Below are positions 17,287-24,650 of a stretch of 64,000 nucleotides of DNA, one piece after another (within the stretch, counting starts at the first letter, position 1; each line of letters begins with the position of its first letter). The notes under the pieces are model-generated. The model was given only the letters and a program-made list of their open reading frames with translations, searched no databases and had not been told where the DNA came from. Origin of the DNA: an uncultured Oscillospiraceae bacterium (GTDB taxonomy: Bacteria > Bacillota > Clostridia > Oscillospirales > Ruminococcaceae); NCBI GenBank assembly GCA_910588145.1, contig CAJUPO010000006.1, positions 62,001-126,000 on the forward strand, in the 5' to 3' direction. Both the position numbers and the translations under genes were made by a program.

Positions 17287-18156
17287 TTAAACTTTAATTT
17301 CTTTGTTTTCTGCAAGGATTTTTTTCAAAAATTTCTTGTTTCCCAATCTGAAATTTTTCAGTCCGAGAAAAATTACATTATCGATAATTTCCTTGAATTT
17401 TTTTACTTCCATTTTACCATAATAATCCGCAATCATGCCCAATGTCAGGTTTATGCTTTCAGCGGCATATCTTTGCGGATCATCAACAGAATTACTGCAA
17501 AAAGGGTTATAGCTTCCCTTTTTTTCATCTTTTTTCATATCCTCAAATGCGTCTGCAATATAAACAAACCGCCCCAAATGGTATCCGAACCCTGCAAGAG
17601 CTTTTTTTTGTTCTTCATCATCCGAAACGCCTTCTGCCATATATGACATTATTTGAGCCGTAGGTTCACATGCTGCGTCTACGGAACTGCACCGTTCCTT
17701 TTCCAATATAAACTGTTCGTTCATACGCTTTTCAACAACTTCTGCAAGAGAAGGGTATTGTAACGAGGCTTTTTTATATCCTTTTTTAGCAAAAGATCTG
17801 ATGATTTTAAAAAATACTGACATAAGTCCCCTGCTGTCGGCTATACTGTCGCAGATTTTATGATAAACAGATATTACAGCCGCTCCGGACGCATATTCAA
17901 GTTCAGCGCAGTCACACAAACAAGGACGTTTTTTAAACGGGTGAATTATGCACCTTTGCTTAGTAATCGTCAGTTCATTCTCACTATATGCTCCGGAAAG
18001 CATACTCAAAAATGCAAAGTCATAACTGAGCATAAGCCTGAAAAACTGCCCGTAGCCTTTTCCCATCTTCTTGCATAAACCGCAGTAAAATGCACTGTAA
18101 ACGTCATATTCGCAAAACCGCATGAACGGTTTGAACGGACGGATGTATCCAAACAC
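17287..18156 (-). CDS. DUF5685 family protein
   Basis: An uncharacterised 289-residue helical protein of the DUF5685 type. The start is read as GTG 18156, giving (V/M)FGYIRPFKPFMRFCEYD, the usual beginning of this family; the upstream 20 residues of the open frame do not fit. Conserved features are FYCGLCKKMGKGYG near residue 25, the RPCLCDC segment near 80, and Asp/Glu-rich helices in the C-terminal half. Its cysteines echo those in the tail of the J-domain protein encoded 16 bases downstream. It heads the operon behind a strong sigma-A promoter. Function unknown. Confidence 0.8.
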   Translation of the reverse strand: MFGYIRPFKPFMRFCEYDVYSAFYCGLCKKMGKGYGQFFRLMLSYDFAFLSMLSGAYSENELTITKQRCIIHPFKKRPCLCDCAELEYASGAAVISVYHKICDSIADSRGLMSVFFKIIRSFAKKGYKKASLQYPSLAEVVEKRMNEQFILEKERCSSVDAACEPTAQIMSYMAEGVSDDEEQKKALAGFGYHLGRFVYIADAFEDMKKDEKKGSYNPFCSNSVDDPQRYAAESINLTLGMIADYYGKMEVKKFKEIIDNVIFLGLKNFRLGNKKFLKKILAENKEIKV

Positions 18157-18187
18157 ATTAATTTCTTCTTTCTTTTTATTATATCTT

Positions 18188-18216
18188 ATTTTAACAGGAA
18201 TAAACCCGATTGTCAA
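18188..18216 (-). promoter_or_regulatory. Predicted sigma-A promoter of the DUF5685 operon
   Basis: Minus-strand consensus TTGACA (18216-18211), a 17-base spacer and TAAAAT (18193-18188), 32 bases before the GTG start. Confidence 0.8.
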
Positions 18217-18391
18217 CGCTTAATCAAAACATAATATTATTATATCATGCATTGTTATTGTTTTTTTGTTTAAAATAAAAAATGTATGTGAAAATTTCCA
18301 AAAAATATAGTAATTCACTTCCGTTTATGATATAATAATACGCATACGGAATTTTAAAATTCCAAATATTAATCAGAAAGGTCGGATACAT

Positions 18392-19234
18392 TTGATTATT
18401 GATTGTCATACGCATACCCACAATTCAGTTGACGGACAGAACACTGTACGTGAACGCTGTCTGCGAGCGATACAGCTCGGATTCGACGCAATGGCGGTAA
18501 CCGACCACTGTGAAGCCAACAGGTTTTATGAAATGGAACATTATAATGTTTCTGTCCCCAAAGAGTTTGACGAATATAACTATCAGAAATATTTTAATGC
18601 TTCTATGGAGGAAGTACAAAAGGCTCAGGAAGAATTTAACGGAAAACTGAATTTAATCTGCGGGGTCGAGCTCGGACAGCCCATTGCCGACCTGCAGGCA
18701 TCTCAAACAGTACTTCAAGACGAACGTCTGGATTTTGTAATCGGCTCCGTTCATGAACTTCCCGGAAAAGATGACTTTGCTTTTCTTAAATACTCTCAGG
18801 ATTCAGTAAATGAAATTTTAAATGAAAATTTTATGGAAATCCTAAAGCTTGTAAACTGGAACGGTTTTGATGTGCTTGGACATCTTACATACGCTCTCAG
18901 GTATATCCAGGGCGAACAGGGCATTAATGTTAATATGTCCGCATATGATGACATAATTGAAGAAATTTTTAAGATAATTATTCAAAACGGCAAAGGAATT
19001 GAAATCAATACCTCCGGTTTAAGGCAGAAATACGGCGATGTATTTCCATCTTTCAAATATATTAAGCTTTACAGAGAACTTGGCGGAGAGATAATTACAA
19101 TTGGTTCGGATTCTCATACAACCGAAGACCTGGGTAAAGGTATTCCGGAAGGAATTTCACTGGCTGAAAAAGCCGGCTTCAAATATGTTTCTTACTTTAT
19201 AAAGAGAAAGCCCTGCTTTATTAAAATAAAATAA
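18392..19234 (+). CDS. PHP-domain protein, HisJ histidinol-phosphatase family
   Basis: A 280-residue PHP-domain protein. Metal-binding motifs are clear: DCHTHTHNS near residue 4, VTDHCE near 36, GVELG near 81, GSVHEL near 107, GHLTYALRY, and GSDSHTTEDLG near the end. The layout fits HisJ-type histidinol phosphatase, last but one step of histidine synthesis. No other his gene is nearby, so the exact substrate is inferred. The start is TTG 18392 with AAAGG upstream; no ATG gives the conserved N-terminus. An Lrp regulator follows 34 bases later. Confidence 0.8.
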   Translation: MIIDCHTHTHNSVDGQNTVRERCLRAIQLGFDAMAVTDHCEANRFYEMEHYNVSVPKEFDEYNYQKYFNASMEEVQKAQEEFNGKLNLICGVELGQPIADLQASQTVLQDERLDFVIGSVHELPGKDDFAFLKYSQDSVNEILNENFMEILKLVNWNGFDVLGHLTYALRYIQGEQGINVNMSAYDDIIEEIFKIIIQNGKGIEINTSGLRQKYGDVFPSFKYIKLYRELGGEIITIGSDSHTTEDLGKGIPEGISLAEKAGFKYVSYFIKRKPCFIKIK

Positions 19235-19268
19235 TACAGCCTGTATACGGCAGAATGGAGAATATATA

Positions 19269-19748
19269 ATGAATGATCTTTTGACTCTTCTAAGACAAAA
19301 CGCAAGATTTTCAAATGAACAGCTGGCAACTATGCTGGACACAACTCCCGAAAATATTGCAGCTGAAATCGAAAAGCTTGAAAATAACGGTATTATTAAA
19401 GGTTACAGCGTAATTGTTGATGAAAATAAAGTTAACAGCAATCTTGCAAGCGCTGTTATTGAGCTTAAAGTTACTCCGCAGAGAGACTGCGGATTTGATG
19501 ATCTGGCTAAAACAGTTATGATGTATGACGAGGTTGAAAGCGTTTCACTTATGTCAGGTTCATATGACCTTGCCGTAACTGTTACCGGCAAGGATCTGAA
19601 AGAAATTGCTCTTTTTGTTGCTCAGCGTTTGTCAACAATTGAAGGAGTACTTTCAACTACTACACATTTTATTCTGAAAACCTATAAGGAAAAAGGTATC
19701 TTTATTCAGGAAGAGGATGTTGACGAAAGGGGTTTCGTTGCTCCGTGA
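19269..19748 (+). CDS. Lrp/AsnC-family transcriptional regulator
   Basis: A 159-residue regulator. The N-terminal winged helix-turn-helix spans about residues 1-60 (LTLLRQNARFSNEQLATML). A RAM/ACT-like effector domain with the typical SGSYDLAVTVTGKDL segment follows. Such proteins sense amino acids. Its stop overlaps the GTG start of a class I aminotransferase by four bases (GTGA), so the two are coupled and the regulator probably controls that gene. TGGAGA precedes the start. Confidence 0.92.
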   Translation: MNDLLTLLRQNARFSNEQLATMLDTTPENIAAEIEKLENNGIIKGYSVIVDENKVNSNLASAVIELKVTPQRDCGFDDLAKTVMMYDEVESVSLMSGSYDLAVTVTGKDLKEIALFVAQRLSTIEGVLSTTTHFILKTYKEKGIFIQEEDVDERGFVAP

Positions 19749-20920
19749 TAAATTATGATAATGTTTTATCTGATAAGATAAAAGAAATTAAGCCCTCCGG
19801 AATAAGAAAATTTTTCGATCTTGCAGGCTCAATGGAGGGCGTTATAAGTCTTGGCGTTGGCGAACCTGATTTTCAGACTCCGTGGATCGTAAGAAAATCA
19901 GCTATTAATACCCTTGAAAAGAAAAGAATTATTTATACTGCTAATTCAGGACTGGCTGAACTGAGAAAAGAAATTTCCAATTATATACTTAAAAAAAATA
20001 AAGTATCATATAATCCGGATAACGAAATTATTGTTACAGTAGGCGGGTCTGAAGCTATTGATATATCCATCAGGGCACTTATTAATCCCGGGGATGAGGT
20101 TCTTATTGTTGAACCCTGCTTTGTATGCTATTCCCCTATTGTAGAGCTTATGCACGGTGTACCTGTACCTATAAGCACTAAGCATGAGGATAATTTTAAA
20201 CTTACTGCAAAAGCCCTTAAGGAAAAGATTACTGATAAAACAAAACTCCTGATTTTACCGTTCCCTAACAATCCCACAGGCGCTATTATGACAAGAGAAG
20301 ATCTGGAAGAAATCGCTGACGTCCTTAGAGGTACGGACATAATTATTCTTTCTGATGAAATTTATTCAGAACTTACATACGGACGAGAGCATTGCTCCAT
20401 AACCGAAATTGAAGATATGCAGGAAAGAACGATTCTTATAAACGGTTTTTCAAAGGCATTCGCTATGACTGGATGGCGTCTCGGCTACCTTGCCGCCCCG
20501 GAACCGCTTGTAACCCAGATTATGAAAATTCATCAGTATGCTATTATGTCGTCCCCGACAATCAGCCAATATGCAGCTATTGAGGCTCTTACAAAATGCG
20601 ACGCTGAAGTTAAAAAGATGGTTACTGAATACAATATGCGCAGACGTCTGCTCGTTGATAAATTTAATGAAATCGGTCTTGACTGCTTTAATCCTGAGGG
20701 GGCATTCTATGTATTCCCTTGTATAAAGAGTACTGGTCTTTCAAGCGAAGAATTTTGCGAGCGTCTTCTAAATGAACAGAAAGTCGCTGTTGTACCGGGA
20801 AATGCCTTTGGTCAAAGCGGAGAAGGTTTTATAAGAGTTTCTTACGCATACTCACTTAAACATCTTATGGAAGCTCTTAAACGCATTGAACTGTTTGTAA
20901 ATAATTTGAAAAACAGGTGA
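19745..20920 (+). CDS. Class I/II pyridoxal-phosphate aminotransferase
   Basis: A 391-residue aminotransferase of fold type I. The PLP lysine lies in FSKAFAMTGWRLGY near residue 236. The N-terminus has GVGEPDFQTP, and the substrate carboxylate-binding Arg region GFIRVSYAYS is near the C-terminus. Many members of this group use aromatic or aspartate-type amino acids. The start is GTG 19745, overlapping the Lrp stop. The pairing with an Lrp regulator suggests amino-acid-responsive expression. Substrate not determined. Confidence 0.9.
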   Translation: MINYDNVLSDKIKEIKPSGIRKFFDLAGSMEGVISLGVGEPDFQTPWIVRKSAINTLEKKRIIYTANSGLAELRKEISNYILKKNKVSYNPDNEIIVTVGGSEAIDISIRALINPGDEVLIVEPCFVCYSPIVELMHGVPVPISTKHEDNFKLTAKALKEKITDKTKLLILPFPNNPTGAIMTREDLEEIADVLRGTDIIILSDEIYSELTYGREHCSITEIEDMQERTILINGFSKAFAMTGWRLGYLAAPEPLVTQIMKIHQYAIMSSPTISQYAAIEALTKCDAEVKKMVTEYNMRRRLLVDKFNEIGLDCFNPEGAFYVFPCIKSTGLSSEEFCERLLNEQKVAVVPGNAFGQSGEGFIRVSYAYSLKHLMEALKRIELFVNNLKNR

Positions 20921-20925
20921 ACCGC

Positions 20926-21804
20926 ATGAAAAAAATCACTTTAAAGACATCTGCTAAAATTAATCTTACTCTTGATGTCACAAGTATTCGTGATGATGGT
21001 TATCATAATATAGAAAGCATTTTTCAGAGCATAGGCATTTATGATATTATAACAGTTTCACGAAACCGCGGAAGTGAAATAAATATAAGCTGCAGTGACT
21101 TATCAGTACCGTGCGATAAAAGAAATATTGTATATAAAGCTGCCGAAAAATTCTTTTTGTATACCGGAAAAAGCAGCGGCTTAAATATCGATATTCAGAA
21201 AAATATACCGTCTCAGGCGGGTCTTGGAGGCGGTAGTTCTGACGGCGCTGCCGTACTTACAGCTCTGAATTTGCTTTTTAAAACACATTTGGCTCCGGAA
21301 GCTTTAATAAAAATCGGCTCTGAAGTAAGCGCTGATACGCCTTTCTTCATAAACGGCGGAACAGCTTTGGTAGAAGGAATCGGAGACAGTATTAAGCCTA
21401 TAAGATTTATTCCGCCTACAGATTTTGTTATTGCTAAAGGAAAAGACGGCATTTCAACACCATCAGCATATAAACATATCGATATGCTGTTTAATCCTAA
21501 ACACCCTAAAACAGAAAAACTTTTAAAAGCAATTGATAAGGGCAAATTTATTAATCACTGTGATTTATGCGGAAATCTTTTTGAACAGGTAACCGATATT
21601 GACGACGTATTTGAAATTAAAAAGAAAATGATAGAAATGAATGCTCTTTCTTCTGTTATGAGCGGCAGCGGAGCCTCTGTTTTCGGTATTTTTAAAAACC
21701 GAAATGAAGCTGAACATTGTGCGTTCGAACTAAACAGACTTTTCCCGTTTTCAACGTATTGTCAATCTGTCGGTCAAAGCATAAAAATTATCAGCACTAA
21801 CTGA
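20926..21804 (+). CDS. ispE: 4-diphosphocytidyl-2-C-methyl-D-erythritol kinase
   Basis: GHMP kinase of the methylerythritol phosphate (non-mevalonate) isoprenoid pathway, 292 residues. The N-terminal AKINLTLDV, the phosphate loop (PSQAGLGGGSSDGAA, near 93-107), and the C-terminal MSGSGASVFG are all typical. The start at ATG 20926 is preceded by AGGTGA at the right distance; an overlapping GTG at 20917 is less likely. It follows the aminotransferase directly and ends at a good terminator. Confidence 0.95.
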   Translation: MKKITLKTSAKINLTLDVTSIRDDGYHNIESIFQSIGIYDIITVSRNRGSEINISCSDLSVPCDKRNIVYKAAEKFFLYTGKSSGLNIDIQKNIPSQAGLGGGSSDGAAVLTALNLLFKTHLAPEALIKIGSEVSADTPFFINGGTALVEGIGDSIKPIRFIPPTDFVIAKGKDGISTPSAYKHIDMLFNPKHPKTEKLLKAIDKGKFINHCDLCGNLFEQVTDIDDVFEIKKKMIEMNALSSVMSGSGASVFGIFKNRNEAEHCAFELNRLFPFSTYCQSVGQSIKIISTN

Positions 21805-21815
21805 TACATAACAAT

Positions 21816-21852
21816 AAAAACTGATTCCGCTGTTTGCAGAATCAGTTTTTTC
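21816..21852 (+). terminator. Terminator after ispE
   Basis: AAAACTGATTC/GAATCAGTTTT stem, a short loop, then a T-rich tail, 12 bases past the ispE stop. Confidence 0.88.
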
Positions 21853-21970
21853 TTTCTAATTTACCTAAATAAAAAATGAAATGAAAATCAAGAAAACGAG
21901 AGAAACAAAGAAAAACAGAGAGAAAACAAGCGTGAGAGGGATATAAATTAAAATTTCGGCAATTTAAGCC

Positions 21971-21999
21971 TTGACTTTGCCTTCCTTATTTGATATAAT
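21971..21999 (+). promoter_or_regulatory. Predicted sigma-A promoter of rplM-rpsI
   Basis: TTGACT (21971-21976), a 17-base spacer and TATAAT (21994-21999). Nothing else was seen between the ispE terminator and this promoter. Confidence 0.8.
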
Positions 22000-22010
22000 T
22001 ATCCAGTAAT

Positions 22011-22095
22011 GTCAAGGGAAAGTACGGATATGCTTTCAACAGCGCTTGCGAATGTCCGTCAGAACAGGATTAACCCACTCCGGTTCAGGCTTGAC
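22011..22095 (+). promoter_or_regulatory. Structured leader of rplM (candidate L13 leader)
   Basis: The leader between the promoter and rplM is about 118 bases. GTCAAG (22011-22016) pairs with CTTGAC (22090-22095) to close a domain. Inside, ACGGATA pairs with TGTCCGT. Firmicute rplM genes often carry an autoregulatory L13-binding leader, and the position fits. The family assignment is not proved here; a covariance search would decide it. Confidence 0.5.
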
Positions 22096-22123
22096 GAAAA
22101 TATTAAAACGGAGGATTAATACT

Positions 22124-22552
22124 ATGTCAACTTTTATGCCAAAAGCTAACGAAGTTAACCGTAATTGGTATATTTTAGACGCAGCAGGCAAGCCGCTCGG
22201 ACGTGTTGCTGCTCAGGCTGCTCACATTCTCAGAGGCAAGCACAAGCCAACTTTTGTTCCTCATGTAGACTGCGGCGATCACGTAATCATCATTAACTGT
22301 GAAAAGGCTGTTCTTACAGGTAAGAAGCTTGAACAGAAAAATTTCTACTGGCACACTGGCTGGATCGGCGGCCTTAAATCAATAAGCTACAAGGAACTTA
22401 TGTCTAAGAATCCTGAAAAGGCAATGATGATCGCTGTAAACGGTATGCTCCCTAATAATTCTCAGGGAAGAAATCAGCTCAAGCGCTTAAGAACTTACAG
22501 AGATACAGCACATAAGCATGAGGCTCAGAAGCCTGTTGCTTATGAAATATAA
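22124..22552 (+). CDS. rplM: 50S ribosomal protein L13
   Basis: Large-subunit ribosomal protein of 142 residues. It has WYILDAAGKPLGRVA near residue 15 and the GMLP...GR..LKRLR...YRD segment typical of L13. ATG 22124 follows GGAGG by nine bases; a longer in-frame ORF from 22046 lies in the leader and is not real. It is followed by rpsI after 17 bases, the usual bacterial pair. Confidence 0.98.
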   Translation: MSTFMPKANEVNRNWYILDAAGKPLGRVAAQAAHILRGKHKPTFVPHVDCGDHVIIINCEKAVLTGKKLEQKNFYWHTGWIGGLKSISYKELMSKNPEKAMMIAVNGMLPNNSQGRNQLKRLRTYRDTAHKHEAQKPVAYEI

Positions 22553-22569
22553 TTAAGGAGGCGACTTAA

Positions 22570-22971
22570 ATGTACGAATCAAAGGTTAAATTTTACTATG
22601 GAACCGGCAGAAGAAAGCACTCTGTTGCCAGAGTAAGACTCTATCCGGGTTCAGGCAAGATCACAATCAATGACAGAAGCATTGACGAGTACTTTGGACT
22701 TGAAACATTAAAGCTCATCGTTCGTCAGCCTCTTAATCTGACTGATAATACAGAAAAGTTTGACATTGTCTGCACTGTTACAGGCGGCGGTGTTACAGGA
22801 CAGGCAGGCGCTATCAGACACGGCGTTTCAAGAGCTCTTCTTGAATATGATGCTGAACTTAGACCAGTTCTTAAAAAGGCTGGATTCCTCACTCGTGACC
22901 CGAGAATGAAGGAAAGAAAGAAGTACGGTCTCAAGGCTGCTCGTCGTGCTCCTCAGTTCTCAAAGAGATAA
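22570..22971 (+). CDS. rpsI: 30S ribosomal protein S9
   Basis: Small-subunit ribosomal protein of 133 residues. The N-terminal YYGTGRRKHSVARVR motif and the C-terminal RRAPQFSKR, whose final Lys-Arg reaches the P-site tRNA, are diagnostic. AAGGAGG precedes the start. Cotranscribed with rplM and closed by a strong terminator. Confidence 0.98.
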   Translation: MYESKVKFYYGTGRRKHSVARVRLYPGSGKITINDRSIDEYFGLETLKLIVRQPLNLTDNTEKFDIVCTVTGGGVTGQAGAIRHGVSRALLEYDAELRPVLKKAGFLTRDPRMKERKKYGLKAARRAPQFSKR

Positions 22972-22999
22972 TTTCTTTATCAAATTTATATGCTTTATC

Positions 23000-23032
23000 A
23001 AACCTCGAAACTACGTCGTTTCGAGGTTTTTT
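23000..23032 (+). terminator. Terminator after rpsI
   Basis: Perfect stem AACCTCGAAAC/GTTTCGAGGTT, 6-base loop, followed by TTTTTT. Confidence 0.92.
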
Positions 23033-23116
23033 CTGCAAACATTAGAACCTTTTTTAAATTATACTACAATATCCTCGGCTCTTATCAACATTTTTTTCAT
23101 ATTCCACCCAAATATT

Positions 23117-23167
23117 AAAAAAACAAAAAGCAGTTGCGCTGTCAATTCCGACAGAGAGCAACTGCTT
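23117..23167 (-). terminator. Terminator of the paaK-ior operon
   Basis: On the minus strand, a long stem AAGCAGTTGC/GCAACTGCTT, continued by an inner CTGTC/GACAG stem, then TTTTTGTTTTTTT. It ends the operon after the zinc-ribbon gene. Confidence 0.88.
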
Positions 23168-23183
23168 ATTTTATAACATCAAA

Positions 23184-23540
23184 TTAATCAAGGTCATCCT
23201 CGCACGTAGGAAGTTTTGCTCCACACGCACCGCAGAACTGGAATTTATCCATAACTTCTGACTGACAATTAGGACAAATCTTCACACCCTTAAGAGACTG
23301 AAGTTCAAAACGCATTTTCTTAATTCTTCTTTTTCTTGTATCTATATCTTCACAAAGATCCTTGAGTTCATCTGCATCATTAGGATTCTTATAATAAGCC
23401 TTGCCTATATCAGTTAAAATTTCAAGTATTCTTTCTTCCTCATAAACAATCTTTCTTTTAAGATTTCCTGAATCGGACATATTCTTTGCTTTTTCACTTG
23501 CTGACTTGCTTGCATCAGTAAATTTGTCTAAAATACCCAT
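23184..23540 (-). CDS. Small zinc-ribbon protein with coiled coil
   Basis: A 118-residue protein of unknown function. The first two thirds are helical and charged (a likely coiled coil between residues 1 and 80). The C-terminus carries one zinc ribbon (CPNC...CGAC). ATG 23540 has GAGG nine bases upstream; the longer ORF start at 23555 would overlap the ACT gene. It is the last gene of the paaK-ior operon, though nothing in the sequence ties it to that chemistry. Confidence 0.8.
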   Translation of the reverse strand: MGILDKFTDASKSASEKAKNMSDSGNLKRKIVYEEERILEILTDIGKAYYKNPNDADELKDLCEDIDTRKRRIKKMRFELQSLKGVKICPNCQSEVMDKFQFCGACGAKLPTCEDDLD

Positions 23541-23551
23541 TAAATAAAACC

Positions 23552-23986
23552 TCACATTTCATAAATTTCTTCACTGGTATAAAGTTTAACTCCAGAATCC
23601 GCCAATATTTTCGCAGTTTTCTCATTATCCGAAACTCTCAGAATAACGCAAGCATAATCATCAGATTTGCTAACAAATGCATACATATACTCAACGCTTA
23701 TTCCATTGTTATACAGCGAATCCATAACTGTAAACAGACCGCCGGGGCTGTCTTTTATTCCCACGGCAAGAACATCGGTAATCGTAACCGTACAGTCGGC
23801 TTCCTTTAAAGCTAAGCAGGCCTTTTCCGGATCATTTACAATTACTCTAAGAATACCGAAATCCTTTGTATCAGAAATAGAAACTGCTCTAATATCAATT
23901 TCGTTTTCTTTTAAAATATTTGTCATTTCCCTTAGTCTGCCTGGTTTATTTTCAACGAAAATGGATATCTGCCTTATTTTGCACAT
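23552..23986 (-). CDS. Tandem ACT-domain protein
   Basis: A 144-residue protein made of two ACT domains, the small ligand-binding fold that senses amino acids. The first is at about 4-70 (ISIFVENKPGRLREMTNIL), the second at about 72-142 (VGIKDSPGGLFTVMDSLYNNG). Stand-alone tandem ACT proteins are often found with indolepyruvate oxidoreductase and phenylacetate-CoA ligase genes, as here. It probably senses an aromatic amino acid or related acid. Its target is not known. Confidence 0.88.
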   Translation of the reverse strand: MCKIRQISIFVENKPGRLREMTNILKENEIDIRAVSISDTKDFGILRVIVNDPEKACLALKEADCTVTITDVLAVGIKDSPGGLFTVMDSLYNNGISVEYMYAFVSKSDDYACVILRVSDNEKTAKILADSGVKLYTSEEIYEM

Positions 23987-24049
23987 AATTACACCTCCCG
24001 CTTTAAGTAAATTAAATATATGATAATTCAGAATCTCTGAAATATTATA

Positions 24050-24622
24050 TTACATATTTCTTCCCAAAGAAAAAGCTTTCAGATTAAGTTCAAGAAACTT
24101 TTCCGGAACACAAGCCTTTATGGCCTCTATCCAAACTTCCTCTGCAATCTGCATTTTGGATGACATAAGTCCCATCAAAACTACATTAGAAGCCTTAACG
24201 TTTCCAGCTTCTTCTGCAATAGCGAGAGCGTCCGCAGCAGTAACATCAATTCCAGAAGCGCTGATTTTTTCAATAATATTTTCAGGATATACAGCCGCAC
24301 CGGTAATTACCGGCATAGGATCAAGAGTTTGAGTAGAAGTAATAAGATGACCATTCTTTTTAAGATATGACATCCATCTTGCTGCTTCAAGTAGTTCAAA
24401 TGATACTATAATATCTGCTTCGCCCTTGCAGATAACCGGTGAATTAACCTCTTCGCCATACTTAACATATGTAACAACAGAACCGCCCCTTTGGGACATT
24501 CCATGTACTTCGCTGACCTTAACGTCATATCCCTGGGACAAAAAAACGTTTCCAAGAATTTTTGAGGCAAGCAGACTTCCCTGTCCGCCTACGCCGACTA
24601 TCATAATTGATTTAGTTTCCAT
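24050..24622 (-). CDS. iorB: Indolepyruvate:ferredoxin oxidoreductase, beta subunit
   Basis: Small (gamma-type) subunit of IOR, 190 residues. The N-terminal GVGGQGSLLASKILG and the MSQRGGSV motif are typical of this subunit. With IorA it converts aryl pyruvates to aryl acetyl-CoA using ferredoxin, and can run in reverse. ATG 24622 was chosen because AAAGGCGG lies just before it; the ORF opens earlier at 24721 inside iorA. The gene starts 28 bases after the iorA stop. Confidence 0.93.
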   Translation of the reverse strand: METKSIMIVGVGGQGSLLASKILGNVFLSQGYDVKVSEVHGMSQRGGSVVTYVKYGEEVNSPVICKGEADIIVSFELLEAARWMSYLKKNGHLITSTQTLDPMPVITGAAVYPENIIEKISASGIDVTAADALAIAEEAGNVKASNVVLMGLMSSKMQIAEEVWIEAIKACVPEKFLELNLKAFSLGRNM

Positions 24623-24650
24623 ATAAAACCGCCTTTCCGTATGCAAACGC

